DNA of 64,000 nucleotides, from positions 21,034-85,033 of the forward strand of contig NZ_JHYY01000036.1 of assembly GCF_000621205.1 (NCBI RefSeq), in the 5' to 3' direction. The notes beneath the pieces were generated by a model. That model was not told the DNA's origin and searched no databases. It saw only the letters and a program-made list of their open reading frames with translations. The number at the start of each line of letters is the position of its first letter. The first letter of the stretch is position 1. This DNA is from Halotalea alkalilenta DSM 17697. Its GTDB lineage: Bacteria > Pseudomonadota > Gammaproteobacteria > Pseudomonadales > Halomonadaceae. A program made the translations under genes and the position numbers. Shown here piece by piece: positions 26,706-35,177 of the stretch.

Positions 26706-29700
26706 TCATTGGGCCCTGCGCAGCAGCCCGCCGGCTCGCTCGTGCAGCGTAAGCGCCGCCACCATCAGGCTCGGCAGGAAGGTCAGTGTGACCAGGGTGG
26801 AGAAGGCGATGCCGAACATCACGATGGCGCCCAGGCCGCGATAGAGCTCGGTGCCCGCCCCGGGGATCAGTACCAGCGGCGCCACGCCGAAGATAGTGGT
26901 CAGGCTGGACATCAGGATCGCGCGCAAGCGGATGCGCACCGCGTCGTCCACCGCCGCCGCAATCGATTCGGCCCCCTCCTCGAGACGCTTGTACGCTTCC
27001 TGCACGATCAGGATCGGGTTGTTGACCACTGCGCCCAGCAGCACCAGGAAGCCCAGCAGCGTGATCATGTCGAACGGTTGGTGAATGCCGAACCCGGCGC
27101 CCACGCCGTTGAGCAGCGCCAGCCCGATGATGCCGCCGGCCAGGCCGACCGGGATCGTGGCCATGACGAACAGCGGCCGTCCCCAATGGCGCAAGACCAC
27201 CACCAGCACCAGGTAGCACAGCAGCACGGCGATGAGGAAATTGCCCGAGACGGCTTCGCGGGTGGCCTGCAGCTGGTCGCTGGCGCCGGTGATGTCCACC
27301 GACACGTCGTGCGGAATCTCACCGGCGGTGCGCATCGATTCGATCAGCTCGTTGCGCACGCGCGCAACGCCGGTCTCCAGCGCCACCGAGCGCGGCGGCA
27401 CGATGTTCAGCGTGACGGTGCGGCGGCCGTCCAGCCGGCGGATGCTGTCGGTATCGACGGACTCGCGTAGTTCGCCCAGTGCGGATAGCGGCAGCACCGC
27501 GCCGGACGGCGTGGCGATCGGCAGATCGGGCAGGCGGTCGACGCGCTGCCCGCTGCCGGCGCTGCTGAACAGATAGATGTCGATGCGGCGGTCGTCCAGG
27601 ATCATTTCGTCGGCGAATGCGCCATCGCTGAGCGCGGCGACCGAATAGCCGAAGCGCTCGCCGTCGAGGCCGACCTCGACCAGACGCTCCCAGCGCGGCA
27701 CGACTTCGAGCATCGGCTGGTCGAGGCTCAGCGCGTTCGGCTCGGAGCCGATCTGGGCGCCTTCGAACAGGGTCGCGGCGCGGGTATAGGCCAAGCCCGC
27801 GACGCGATAGATCTGCGCCAGGTCGGTACCGGCGATGTCCAGATTGATGCTGCGGGTGCCGCCTTCGTCGTTGGAAATGATCGAGCCGCGCGAGGCGAAG
27901 GCACGCATGCCGGGCCAGGAGGTGTAGAGCCTCTCCAGGGCGCCTATCAGCGCGTCGACCTCGGCCGGGTTCTTCGGGTCGGTCATGATGCTGATGCCCT
28001 GCGGATCCACGAACATGGCGAAGATGCGCAGCGCCGGTATGTCCGTCTCGCCACGGGCAATAGCGCTCGGGCGCATCGTCGAGCCGCGGGCGCAGTTCGG
28101 TGATCAACTCCTGGGCGATGCCCTCCATCTCGGACAAATTGTAGCCGGGCGGCGCGATCATGCGCGAGAACACTCGCGCCTCCTCGCCCTCGGGCAGGTA
28201 CTCGGCCGGCGGCGTCAGCAGTGCCACGGCCAGCACGGAGGCGACCAGCGTGCTGGCCAGCACCGCGACGCGACGCGGCCAGGTGACGTGGAGCACGCCG
28301 AGGCGCTGGCCGATGCGGTCGAACACATCGCCGCCGGCTGCGTTCCCCGCGCCCGGTGGCGGCATCAGCCGCGTGGCCAGCGCGGGCAGCACCGTGACCG
28401 CCACCACCATCGAGGCCAGGATCGCGGCGGAGATGGCGATCGCGATGTCCGAGTAGAGCTGGCCCGCCTCTTCCTCGACGAACAGGGTCGGTGCGAACAC
28501 CAGCACGGTGGTCAGGGTGCAGGCCAGCACCGCGGGCCAGACCCGGCGTACGCCGGCCAGGGCGGCCTCGAAGCGGTCCAGTCCGCGGCGCCGCGCCTGG
28601 TCGATGCTTTCCAGCACCACGATGGTGTTGTCCAGGGTCATGCCGATGGCAAAGGCCACGCCGGCCATGGAAATCACGTTCAGCGTGCGCCCGGCCAGCA
28701 GCAGGCCGATGAAGGCGGCGATGGTGCAGATCGGAATCGCGATCACGCCGATGAAGGTGCTGTGCGCCGAACGCAGGAAAGCGAACATCACCAGGGTCGC
28801 GAGCAGTGCGCCGAGGAGCAGGTTGGTCCAGACGTTGGCCACCGACTCCTCGACGTAGCGCGCATCCTCGCTGACCAGCGTGATCTCGAGCCCCAGCGGC
28901 GCCATTATCTCTTGGTTGATCGCCTCGACCTCTGGCAGCACCGCGTACTTGGTCTGGATCACGTTCGAGCCGGTCTCGCGGCGCACCGCCAGGAACAGCG
29001 TCGGCAGGCCGTTGTAGTAGGCGCTTTCGCGCAGCTCGTGGTGGCTGAGCCGGATCTCGGCCAGATCGGACAGGCGCATCAGGGCGCCCTCGTGCTCGGC
29101 GACGATCAGCTCGCCGATCTCGGCAGGCGTGCGGAAGCGCCCGATCGTGCGCACCAGCACGCTGCGCTTGCCGTCGTCCAGGTCGCCGGCGGAGCGGTCG
29201 ACGTTGCGTGCCCGCAGCGCATCGCGCACATCGGTCATGTCCAATCCGCGTTCGGCCAGGCGGTATGGGTCGATCTCGATGCGGACCTGGCGTTCGGCCG
29301 CGCCATTGACCTCGACCAGCGAGACCCCGTCGACACGCTCGAGGCGGGGCCGCACCTCGTCCTCCAGGAAGTCGCGCATCATCGCCAGGTCGAGGTTTGC
29401 GCCGCTGTCGGCGCTCGGGCCGACGCGGAAGTACATGAACGGCTCTTCGGAGACCGAGACCGTGGTCAATGCCGGTGCGTCGACGTTCTCCGGATAATCG
29501 GAGACCTGACTGAGCGCGTTGTTGGTGCGGACCAGCGCCTCGTTGATGTCGACGCCGAAGGGGAACTCCAGCACGATGCTGGCTTCCCCGATGCTGGCGG
29601 TCGACACCATGCGACGCAGGCCGGGCAGCGTGCGCAGGTACTGCTCCTGCTCGATCAGGATCTCCTTCTCCACGTCCTGCGGCGAGGCGCCGGGCCAGCT

Positions 29701-29844
29701 CGTGTCGACGCTGATGGTGCGCACTTCCAGATCGGGGATCATCTGCACCGGCACCCGCAGCGCGGCGCTGATCCCCAGCACGCAGAGGATCAGGACCGCG
29801 ACCGCGATCAGGGTGCCATGACGGAGAATGCGATCGAAGCCCAT
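26706..29844 (-). pseudogene. RND efflux pump inner-membrane permease with a single frameshift
   Basis: The gene would encode about 1045 residues, normal for an AcrB-type RND permease, but one extra C interrupts it. The first frame runs from 29844 to ITELRPRLDDAP, then becomes nonsense; the second frame resumes with SAIARGETDIPALRIFAMFVDPQG and runs to the end at 26706. The slip is in the GGG at 28070-28072 (CCC on the coding strand). Both halves are well conserved: GMTLDNTIVVLESID in the first and VVNNPILIVQEAYKR in the second. Either the strain has lost the pump, or this is a sequencing error. It is the second gene after the adaptor, 3 bases away. Confidence 0.85.
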
Positions 29845-29847
29845 CGC

Positions 29848-31014
29848 TCAGCGCTCCATCACTTCGACGGGGCGGCCTTCATCGAGGGCCTCATTGCCGC
29901 GTACCACGACGCGCTGGCCGCGGCTGAGGCCGGCAGCCACGGCGACCTGGCCATCGCGTTCGTGCAGGATCCGCACGCTGCGCTGGCGAGCGACCGTTGC
30001 ATCGCCATCGTCCTCCACGATGAATACGCTGTAGCCGCCGTCGGGCTGGCGGAGCAGGGCGTCGCGACTGATCGCAAGCGCGGGCGTTTGCGCGATGAGA
30101 TCGATCTCGGCGCGAGCCGAGGTACCCGGGAGCAATCGGCCCTCGGGGTCTTCCACCAGCAGGCGCAGCAGGAAGGCACGCGCACGGGGATCGGTGACCG
30201 GCACCCGCGCGCCGATGGTCGCCGGTAGCGTCGTGTCGCCCAGCGCATCGGCGAACACGCGGATTTGCGCATTCCCGTCCAGCTGGGAGAAGCGCTCCTG
30301 CGGTACACGCAAATCGAGGCGCACGCGCTCGGTCGCGACCAGGGTCAGCACCGGGGTGCCGCGCTGTACCCATTCACCGGCCTCGGTGAGCTTCTCGGCC
30401 ACCACGCCATCGAACGGCGCCGGCAGCGTATGCCGCTCGACCTGCTCCGCCTGTTCGCGCGCATTGGCCCGGGCCGAGTCCGCTACCGCTCGGGCTAGCT
30501 GCAGTGCCGCGGCGCGTGCTTCGATCTGGGTGGCGGCAATGCTCCTGCCAGCGCCGAGACGCTGCGCCTCGGTGTGCAGGCGCTGCGCCTCGCGCAAGGC
30601 GGCTTCGGCCTCTTCCGTTTGGGCCTGGGCGCGCAGCAGCCCCTGGCGGGCGATGGCGGGATCGAGCTCGATCAGCACCTGCCCGGCCTCGACATGATCA
30701 CCGGCATCGACGTGCACGCGCGCCACCAGTCCGTCGACGCGGGGAGATAGCCCCGCCTCGCGCTCGGCGGTCAGGGTGCCGGAAAGCGAGAAACGTTCGC
30801 CGAACGCAGCGGCTTCCACCAGCGCCACGGAGACCCGGACCGCCTCGGCCCTCGGGTCCTCTGCGCTATCACCGGACGGCGCGCCGCAGGCGGCGAGCAG
30901 CAGGAGGGGAGCGACGCGTACTGAGCGGAGGAGCTCGACGAGGTGGCATGTGAAACCGCGGATGATGAAGCGGTGGAGGGGGCGGGTGAGGGGGCGGGTG
31001 AGGATTGGATGCAT
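29848..31014 (-). CDS. RND efflux periplasmic adaptor lipoprotein
   Basis: 388 residues. The lipobox LLLLAAC is at about residues 36-42, so the mature adaptor is anchored to the inner membrane. The lipoyl halves (GLSPRVDGLVARVHVDAGDHVEAGQVL and LPAPFDGVVAEKLTEAGEWVQRG) flank a coiled-coil hairpin rich in Ala, Glu and Gln. The leader is long and starts with a repeat, LTRPLTRP, encoded by a 12-base tandem duplication at about 30978-31001. ATG 31014 is the first plausible start; upstream in-frame codons lack a ribosome site. It links the RND permease to an outer-membrane channel not seen here. Confidence 0.88.
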   Translation of the reverse strand: MHPILTRPLTRPLHRFIIRGFTCHLVELLRSVRVAPLLLLAACGAPSGDSAEDPRAEAVRVSVALVEAAAFGERFSLSGTLTAEREAGLSPRVDGLVARVHVDAGDHVEAGQVLIELDPAIARQGLLRAQAQTEEAEAALREAQRLHTEAQRLGAGRSIAATQIEARAAALQLARAVADSARANAREQAEQVERHTLPAPFDGVVAEKLTEAGEWVQRGTPVLTLVATERVRLDLRVPQERFSQLDGNAQIRVFADALGDTTLPATIGARVPVTDPRARAFLLRLLVEDPEGRLLPGTSARAEIDLIAQTPALAISRDALLRQPDGGYSVFIVEDDGDATVARQRSVRILHERDGQVAVAAGLSRGQRVVVRGNEALDEGRPVEVMER

Positions 31015-31497
31015 GAATCCATGTTCCTGTATGGCGCTGTGCGGCGTCGTTCTTTTAGCTATGAAACGGGTGTTCACTGCATACCGGCGCGCGAGGATCA
31101 AAAGCATCCCTGCAACGCTTGTGGCTTGCGCACCGGGTTGCCGAGCAAGCGGCGTCGATCCTAATCGAGGCGGGCCATGGGCTTGGCCGAGTAGCCGCCT
31201 TGTCTTGCGACCGGGCCGAAGATAGGTGGTTGCACCGGCCAGGGTCTATGCGGGGTAGTCCTGCTTGTATTTGCGATCATCCAGACGAGGAGCGGGACAT
31301 TCTCGCTGCGTGTCCAGCCACTGGCGTGCGCGGTGATCGGGCGGTTCCTTTCCCTCGAAAGAACATGTCCATCGAGAGAACATGGTAAGTCGGTGGAAAG
31401 GAACGGCGAGGTTTCATGACAGGTAAGGCCGCCGAGCCCGATAGTACGATCCAGGGCTTGGTGTCCGAGCTGTTCTTGCCATCGTCCAGGAAAGTTT
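31015..31497. promoter_or_regulatory. 483-base divergent intergenic region with AraC-style repeats
   Basis: No convincing gene. Near the AraC start are two direct repeats with one mismatch, TCGAAAGAACATG (31355-31367) and TCGAGAGAACATG (31372-31384), 17 bases apart. They are enclosed by inverted arms GGTTCCTTTCC (31343-31353) and GGAAAGGAAC (31395-31404). AraC-family proteins usually bind two direct half-sites on one face of the helix, so this is a candidate operator for autoregulation or for the divergent efflux operon. The left two thirds (31015-31340) show nothing I can name. Confidence 0.5.
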
Positions 31498-32430
31498 ATG
31501 GATCCGCTCTCAGACGTACTTTCGTTGCTGAAGCCGCGCAGCTACGTGTCCTCCGGCTTCGACGCAGGTGGTGAATGGTCGGTTCAGTTCGCCGCCCAGC
31601 ACCAGCTCATCAAGTGCTATGCGGTGGTTTCCGGCGGATGCTGGCTCGCTGTGGAGGGCATTCCCGAGGCGGTGCGTTTGACCCAGGGGGACTGCTTCGT
31701 ACTGCCGAGCGGGCGTCCATTCCGTCTCGCGAGCGATATGGCGGTGACGCCCGCCGCGGCCAGCGACTTCTTCCCTCCGGCCCGCGCCGGCGGGGTCGTG
31801 ACCATCAACGGCGGCGGGGACTTCTTTCTCGTCGGCAGTCGTTTCGCTGTCAGCGGCAGTCATGCAAGCACCTTGATGGGACTGCTGCCGCCCATCGGGC
31901 ATATCCGCAGCGAGGCGGGTCAGTCGGCGCTGCGCTGGTCGGTCGAGCGGATGATGCAGGAGCTGCGCGAGCAGCAGCCGGGCAGCTTCCTGGTGCTGCA
32001 GCACCTCGCCCAGATGATGCTGGTCCAGGCGCTGCGGCTGCATGTGGAGCAAGCGTCGACGATGGGCGGGGTGGGATGGCTGCTCGGCGTGGCGGACAAG
32101 CAGCTGGGCGCCGCGATCAACGCGATCCATGCCAATCCTGCGCATCGTTGGAAGCTGCACGAACTGGCGGAACGTGCCTGCATGTCGCGATCGGCCTTCG
32201 CGCAGAGATTCAAAGAGACGGTCGGGGCCTCGCCGATGGAATACCTGACGCGCTGGCGAATGCTGCTCGCCGGCGACCGGCTGGAGAACTCCAACGACTC
32301 AATCTCCACCATAGCCTTGTCGCTCGGCTACGAATCCGAAAGCGCCTTCAGCACGGCGTTCAAGAGAGTCATGGGTGCCTCGCCACGGAGGTACGGTCGC
32401 GGGCAGCGTTTGGTTTCCGCTGAGGGGTGA
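31498..32430 (+). CDS. AraC-family transcriptional regulator
   Basis: 310 residues. The N-terminal half is a cupin-like sensing domain (KCYAVVSGGCWLAVEG, LTQGDCFVLPSGRPFRL). The C-terminal double helix-turn-helix covers about 205-305: WKLHELAERACMSRSAFAQRFKETVGASPMEYLTRWRM and ISTIALSLGYESESAFSTAFKRVMGASPRRYG. AGGA lies six bases before the ATG. Homologues often sit beside quinone reductases or efflux genes, and both are present here: a quinone-reductase-like gene converges 37 bases downstream and the RND operon diverges upstream. Targets are inferred from position only. Confidence 0.92.
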   Translation: MDPLSDVLSLLKPRSYVSSGFDAGGEWSVQFAAQHQLIKCYAVVSGGCWLAVEGIPEAVRLTQGDCFVLPSGRPFRLASDMAVTPAAASDFFPPARAGGVVTINGGGDFFLVGSRFAVSGSHASTLMGLLPPIGHIRSEAGQSALRWSVERMMQELREQQPGSFLVLQHLAQMMLVQALRLHVEQASTMGGVGWLLGVADKQLGAAINAIHANPAHRWKLHELAERACMSRSAFAQRFKETVGASPMEYLTRWRMLLAGDRLENSNDSISTIALSLGYESESAFSTAFKRVMGASPRRYGRGQRLVSAEG

Positions 32431-32467
32431 CCCACCCCGGCGCGGCTGCGGTCGGGCACTGCTGGGA

Positions 32468-33055
32468 TCAGTCGAAGAGATTTCGCCCGATGGCATGGGC
32501 GGATGCCAGGTGGGCATCCGGCGGGCGCGTTTCCGATTCCAGCAGCAGCATGGAGGTCGGGACCTGGGCACCGCAGTAGTCGAAAATCCCATGATCGATC
32601 TGCGTCTTCATCGCGTCGGCGTAGCCGTGCCGTGTGTAGGTCTCCCTATCGGCTCCACCGATACCGACGAGATGAACACTGAGGTGGCCGAGCTTCTTCA
32701 CTAGCTGGGCATCCGCATCGAAGTCGAACGCCCAGCCGCTGACGAACACGCGATCGATCCAGCCCTTGAGCAGCCCCGGCATCGACCACCAGTAGACGGG
32801 ATAGACCAGCACCAGGGCATCGGCGCGATCGATCCTCGCCTGTTCGGCGATGACATCGGCGGAGAGTGCTGCCTGGCCGCGGCTAGCGGCAAGATCCGCT
32901 GCGCTGAATCTAGGATCGAAAGCCTCCGCGGCGAGATCCGCGATCTCGAACGAGTTGCCCTGCGCCGAGATGCTCACGCCCTCGGCGATACGCAGAGCGA
33001 TGCTATGGGTGAGTGACTCGGGCTCGGGGTGAGAGACGACGATGAGCGCATGCAT
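32468..33055 (-). CDS. NAD(P)H:quinone-oxidoreductase-like flavoprotein (flavodoxin-like fold)
   Basis: 195 residues. ALIVVSHPEPESLTHSIA is the FMN/FAD phosphate loop, and YPVYWWSMPGLLKGWIDRVFVSGWAF is the signature of the KefF/MdaB/YwrO group. Predicted cytosolic two-electron reductase of quinones or other electrophiles. Start ATG 33055 follows GGAG. Upstream lie two near-identical CTAC-N5-GTAG dyads (33097-33137), so it is probably repressed by an HxlR- or MarR-type redox sensor encoded elsewhere. Confidence 0.9.
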   Translation of the reverse strand: MHALIVVSHPEPESLTHSIALRIAEGVSISAQGNSFEIADLAAEAFDPRFSAADLAASRGQAALSADVIAEQARIDRADALVLVYPVYWWSMPGLLKGWIDRVFVSGWAFDFDADAQLVKKLGHLSVHLVGIGGADRETYTRHGYADAMKTQIDHGIFDYCGAQVPTSMLLLESETRPPDAHLASAHAIGRNLFD

Positions 33056-33096
33056 GGTGAAGCTCCTGCCATGGTTGAGAAGATAGTCAGACCTTT

Positions 33097-33137
33097 CCTA
33101 CTTTTGGTAGGTTTGTTGGCAAAGCTACTTATGGTAG
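33097..33137 (-). promoter_or_regulatory. Paired CTAC-N5-GTAG operators upstream of the quinone reductase gene
   Basis: CCTACTTTTGGTAGG (33097-33111, perfect 5-bp arms) and CTACTTATGGTAG (33125-33137, perfect 4-bp arms) share the form CTACTTWTGGTAG. Their centres are 27 bases apart. They lie 42-82 bases before the reductase start, where a promoter would be. HxlR/YodB-type and related redox regulators use TAC/GTA-armed dyads, but no such regulator gene is in the window. Confidence 0.6.
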
Positions 33138-33213
33138 ATAACCATGTCAAGCGGCGAACAGCCGACCTCGGCTCCCTATGTCGGCCCCATCACCCGATGC
33201 TCCGGCAAGTACT

Positions 33214-33492
33214 TACGACAGATCTCGCAGCGCTTCGGGATGCTGTACGGCGACGCGTAGCAGCGTACGAGCGGCGCCGGTGGGCCCGCGCCGCCCCTGC
33301 TCCCATTCCTGCAGGGTACGCACGCTGACGCCGATCAGCTTGGCGAACTCTGACTGTGAAGCGCCGACCCGCTGGCGCGCGTGAGGCAGCCTCCGACACC
33401 TCCACGCGCGTAACGCGTGCCGCCTTGCCGGCCTTCATCTCGCGTACGGATTGCAGCAGGTCACGTCCGAACTGTTCCATTTCCTTATCCAT
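33214..33492 (-). pseudogene. Frameshifted HigA/NadS-type antitoxin
   Basis: The first frame gives MDKEMEQFGRDLLQSVREMK, then RVTRVEVSEAAS, and then slips near 33377-33384. In the next frame the normal family continuation appears: QRVGASQSEFAKLIGVSVRTL, then QEWEQGRRGP, TGAARTLLRVAVQHPEALRDLS, stop TAA at 33214-33216. That second part is a complete Xre helix-turn-helix of the NadS/HigA2 class. One surplus base in the CACGCGCG stretch explains the break. Its start codon overlaps the toxin stop by 8 bases (ATGGATAA), the usual coupling. Without the helix-turn-helix the antitoxin should not bind DNA. Confidence 0.82.
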
Positions 33493-33788
33493 GTTCGATC
33501 TCCTCCTTCAGCTGATTGAGCAAGGTAGCAGGCAGGTTGTCGAATTTGGCCTTGGTATAGACGATCAGCAGCCAGATGGTGCCGTCATCCAGGGTGTTGT
33601 AGTAGATCACCCGGCTTTCCCATCCCCGAGCGACTCCAGCGAATCTTGCGCAGACCGCTCGTTGCGGGAATCACATCGCCGGTCAATGAATTGGCCGCCA
33701 ACCACGAGAAGAACGCCAAACGCTCGTCTTCTTGCCAGATGCCGGTGGCATAGCGCCTGAACGTGGCGGTTTCGATGATTGTGTACAT
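33485..33788 (-). pseudogene. Frameshifted RelE/HigB-type toxin
   Basis: Starts MYTIIETATFRRYATGIWQED and continues LAANSLTGDVIPATSGLRKIRWSRSGMGK, a clear RelE/NadT-type toxin. Near 33609-33616 the frame slips. The correct C-terminal part is intact in another frame: RVIYYNTLDDGTIWLLIVYTK, then AKFDNLPATLLNQLKEEIEHG. Relatives have a short Gly/Arg-rich linker at the break (RGGxR), so a deletion of roughly a dozen bases, not a multiple of three, is likely. Toxin first, antitoxin second is the nadST/higBA order. The IS-like element starts 28 bases upstream, in the expected promoter. Confidence 0.82.
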
Positions 33789-33798
33789 GCCATCGACC

Positions 33799-33815
33799 AT
33801 ACGTCTTTGACGTAT
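33799..33815. repeat. Left copy of 17-bp palindromic duplication flanking an IS remnant
   Basis: ATACGTCTTTGACGTAT, a 7-bp dyad around TTT, just before the toxin gene and so probably its operator. An identical copy, in the same orientation, is at 34481-34497 on the far side of the element. Read as a target duplication, it means that the element inserted at the toxin-antitoxin operator palindrome. Confidence 0.75.
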
Positions 33816-33823
33816 CAGACTGC

Positions 33824-33857
33824 TGACGAACCCTGCTTTTACAGGCAGGGTTCGTCA
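33824..33857. terminator. 13-bp perfect hairpin at the end of the transposase fragment
   Basis: TGACGAACCCTGC (33824-33836) pairs with GCAGGGTTCGTCA (33845-33857) around TTTTACAG. It lies directly after the transposase stop codon (reading leftward) and includes the terminal repeat of the element. It could end transposase transcription or block read-in from outside. Confidence 0.6.
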
Positions 33858-33864
33858 TTTCAGT

Positions 33865-34150
33865 TCACGCCACCCACTTTGCGTGCAGATACCCAGGGAA
33901 TCGGTAGATGACGGTCATGGCGCTCATCAACGCCTCACAGCGCCGTTGAACAACGCTCCAGGCCCCAAAAATGGATGAAAATAGCCGGCGCATCCGCGCC
34001 AGGGCCATCTTCTTCAGGTTTTGGCAGGCTGCGGCAAGCAGACACTGCTCTCTCACCCGAGCCAGTCCCCGCATCCGAGCGTAGCGATGGCCGTGTAGCT
34101 GTTTGGCATCGGCGAAGCTTCGCTCCACCGTCTCCTTTCGTCGCTTGTAC
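33865..34150 (-). pseudogene. IS1182-family transposase, C-terminal fragment
   Basis: The fragment reads YKRRKETVERSFADAKQLHG, HRYARMRGLARVREQCLLAA, ACQNLKKMA, and ends YLHAKWVA. RKETVERSFADAK and the following RYAR-RG block are the conserved C-terminal region of IS1182 transposases (the E of the DDE triad lies in the ERSFADAK helix). The frame stays open into the repeat on its right (HRGIFKYFVSS), but that part is not transposase, so the join at 34150 is a deletion scar. It cannot be active. Confidence 0.85.
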
Positions 34151-34480
34151 AGACTGCTGACAAAATATTTGAAGATGCCACGATGGTTTCCAGCCGCCTC
34201 CGAGAGCGCGCTGGCCGGCAATCGATTGCACCGGGGTTTGCGACATGGATGTCGCAAAAGGCGCGCCCGGACAGGGATGTCCATGCGCGCCGACCCGAGG
34301 GCAAGCGATTGATCGGCCAGGGTTTCGCGATCTCGTGGCGGCGCGTCCCCTTTCAGGGGGAGCGCGAGTGGGGCCGCCCCTCGCATCTAAGCGAGCAAGA
34401 GGTGGGTTAGGGCCCAAACGGTTCTCGACTCGCCAGGATCGAGAGCGTCGCTGGGTCAAAAGGGGTTTGTCATTAATCTG
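34150..34480 (-). repeat. Dispersed ~309-bp repeat, copy A (IS-end derivative)
   Basis: Bases 34166-34474 match 59614-59921 in inverted orientation at roughly 95% by eye (about 13 differences and one indel). The edges CAGACTGCTGACAAA (34150) and, on the other strand, CAGATTAATGACAAA (34480) match at 12 of 15, so the unit looks like a small non-autonomous element. Inside are several perfect dyads, e.g. TTTGCGACAT-GG-ATGTCGCAAA and CCCCTTTCAGGGGG. No coding role is evident. Confidence 0.8.
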
Positions 34481-34497
34481 ATACGTCTTTGACGTAT
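34481..34497. repeat. Right copy of 17-bp palindromic duplication
   Basis: ATACGTCTTTGACGTAT, identical to 33799-33815 and in the same orientation. It marks the right border of the IS1182-like element. Confidence 0.75.
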
Positions 34498-34624
34498 GGA
34501 AGAGCAATTCTTGGAGGTTTGTCGGAGGATGGAGTGTCAGGCGGCTCGCATTCGACGTGCGGCGCTGGAACTGGGCCGCGGCGGTCTTCATCTGGCCTAG
34601 GTGCCTCGGTCGCAGTGGCCTAGA

Positions 34625-34855
34625 TCAATCTGTATCCCGAAAAATGCGGGGTACCACGACATGGATACTGCGGTGCAGCTGTTCGGCAGCGAGGGTGAGT
34701 CGATCGGTGACATCCCTCGCCCGAAAGGCCAGCCCTGACCATTCCTCCGGCTGTACCGTTGGCCAGGCGTAGGCTGCCGCTAGAGATGCCGTCGCCAGCC
34801 CGAAAAACTGGCGACGACTAAAACGCGCTGTGCTTTCACTGCTTTCAGATTTCAT
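34625..34855 (-). CDS. Small protein with Tat-like leader, function unknown
   Basis: 76 residues: SRRQFFGLATASLAAAYAWP is a plausible twin-arginine leader; the remaining 45 residues (GLAFRARDVTDRLTLAAEQLHRSIHVVVPRIFRDTD) resemble nothing I recognise. AGGATGGGG precedes the ATG. It may be a real small exported protein or the start of a decayed longer gene, because the leader is stronger than the rest. The remaining bases of 34498-35177 show no gene, repeat or tRNA that I can support. Confidence 0.4.
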   Translation of the reverse strand: MKSESSESTARFSRRQFFGLATASLAAAYAWPTVQPEEWSGLAFRARDVTDRLTLAAEQLHRSIHVVVPRIFRDTD

Positions 34856-35177
34856 ATTTGCCCCATCCTGCCAGTCTATGCTGGCAGCTTGGCTCAGTGA
34901 ATCGAGGATATCGGGCCAGCTTCGCGATGAGCCATTATGCCTGATCCGCTCATTACCGCGACGCCCATCATCGGCTGGCGCGTCGATGCATCGGCGCAGG
35001 GTCTTGACGTGATCGATGCCCGAGCATCGGGTGATGGCTGACCCACCCGGTCACACCGATGTCGCTATAGGCCATGGAGAGAGAGCATCGCTCATATGTT
35101 CGGTGATTCAGCCGGCCAGATTCTCTACACGGTCCATTACCATGCACTAACCGCCGCTGATAACGGAGAAACCCCAC

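Larger units (their letters stand above)
33816..34480 (-). mobile_element. Internally deleted IS1182-like element
   Basis: The 665-bp element has imperfect terminal inverted repeats: CAGACTGCTGACGAACCC at the left edge and (reverse strand) CAGATTAATGACAAACCC at the right edge, 13 of 18 matching. It is flanked by perfect 17-bp copies of a palindrome. The left half holds the C-terminal part of an IS1182-type transposase; the right half (34150-34480) is a repeat found again at 59612-59937. The middle of a normal element of this family (about 1 kb) is missing. Confidence 0.72.

Noticed and set aside
27985..30228. 747-residue + strand frame through the RND locus
   Set aside because: Antisense of the efflux genes; His/Arg/Asp-rich composition, no domain, no ribosome site.
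31119..31388. 89-residue + strand frame in the AraC upstream region
   Set aside because: No ribosome site, no recognisable fold, and it runs through the repeats proposed as operator.
34166..34474. Repeat copy A read as a protein (open in more than one frame)
   Set aside because: The frames are open because the repeat is GC-rich; both copies have different neighbours and no family similarity, so it is treated as DNA-level repeat.
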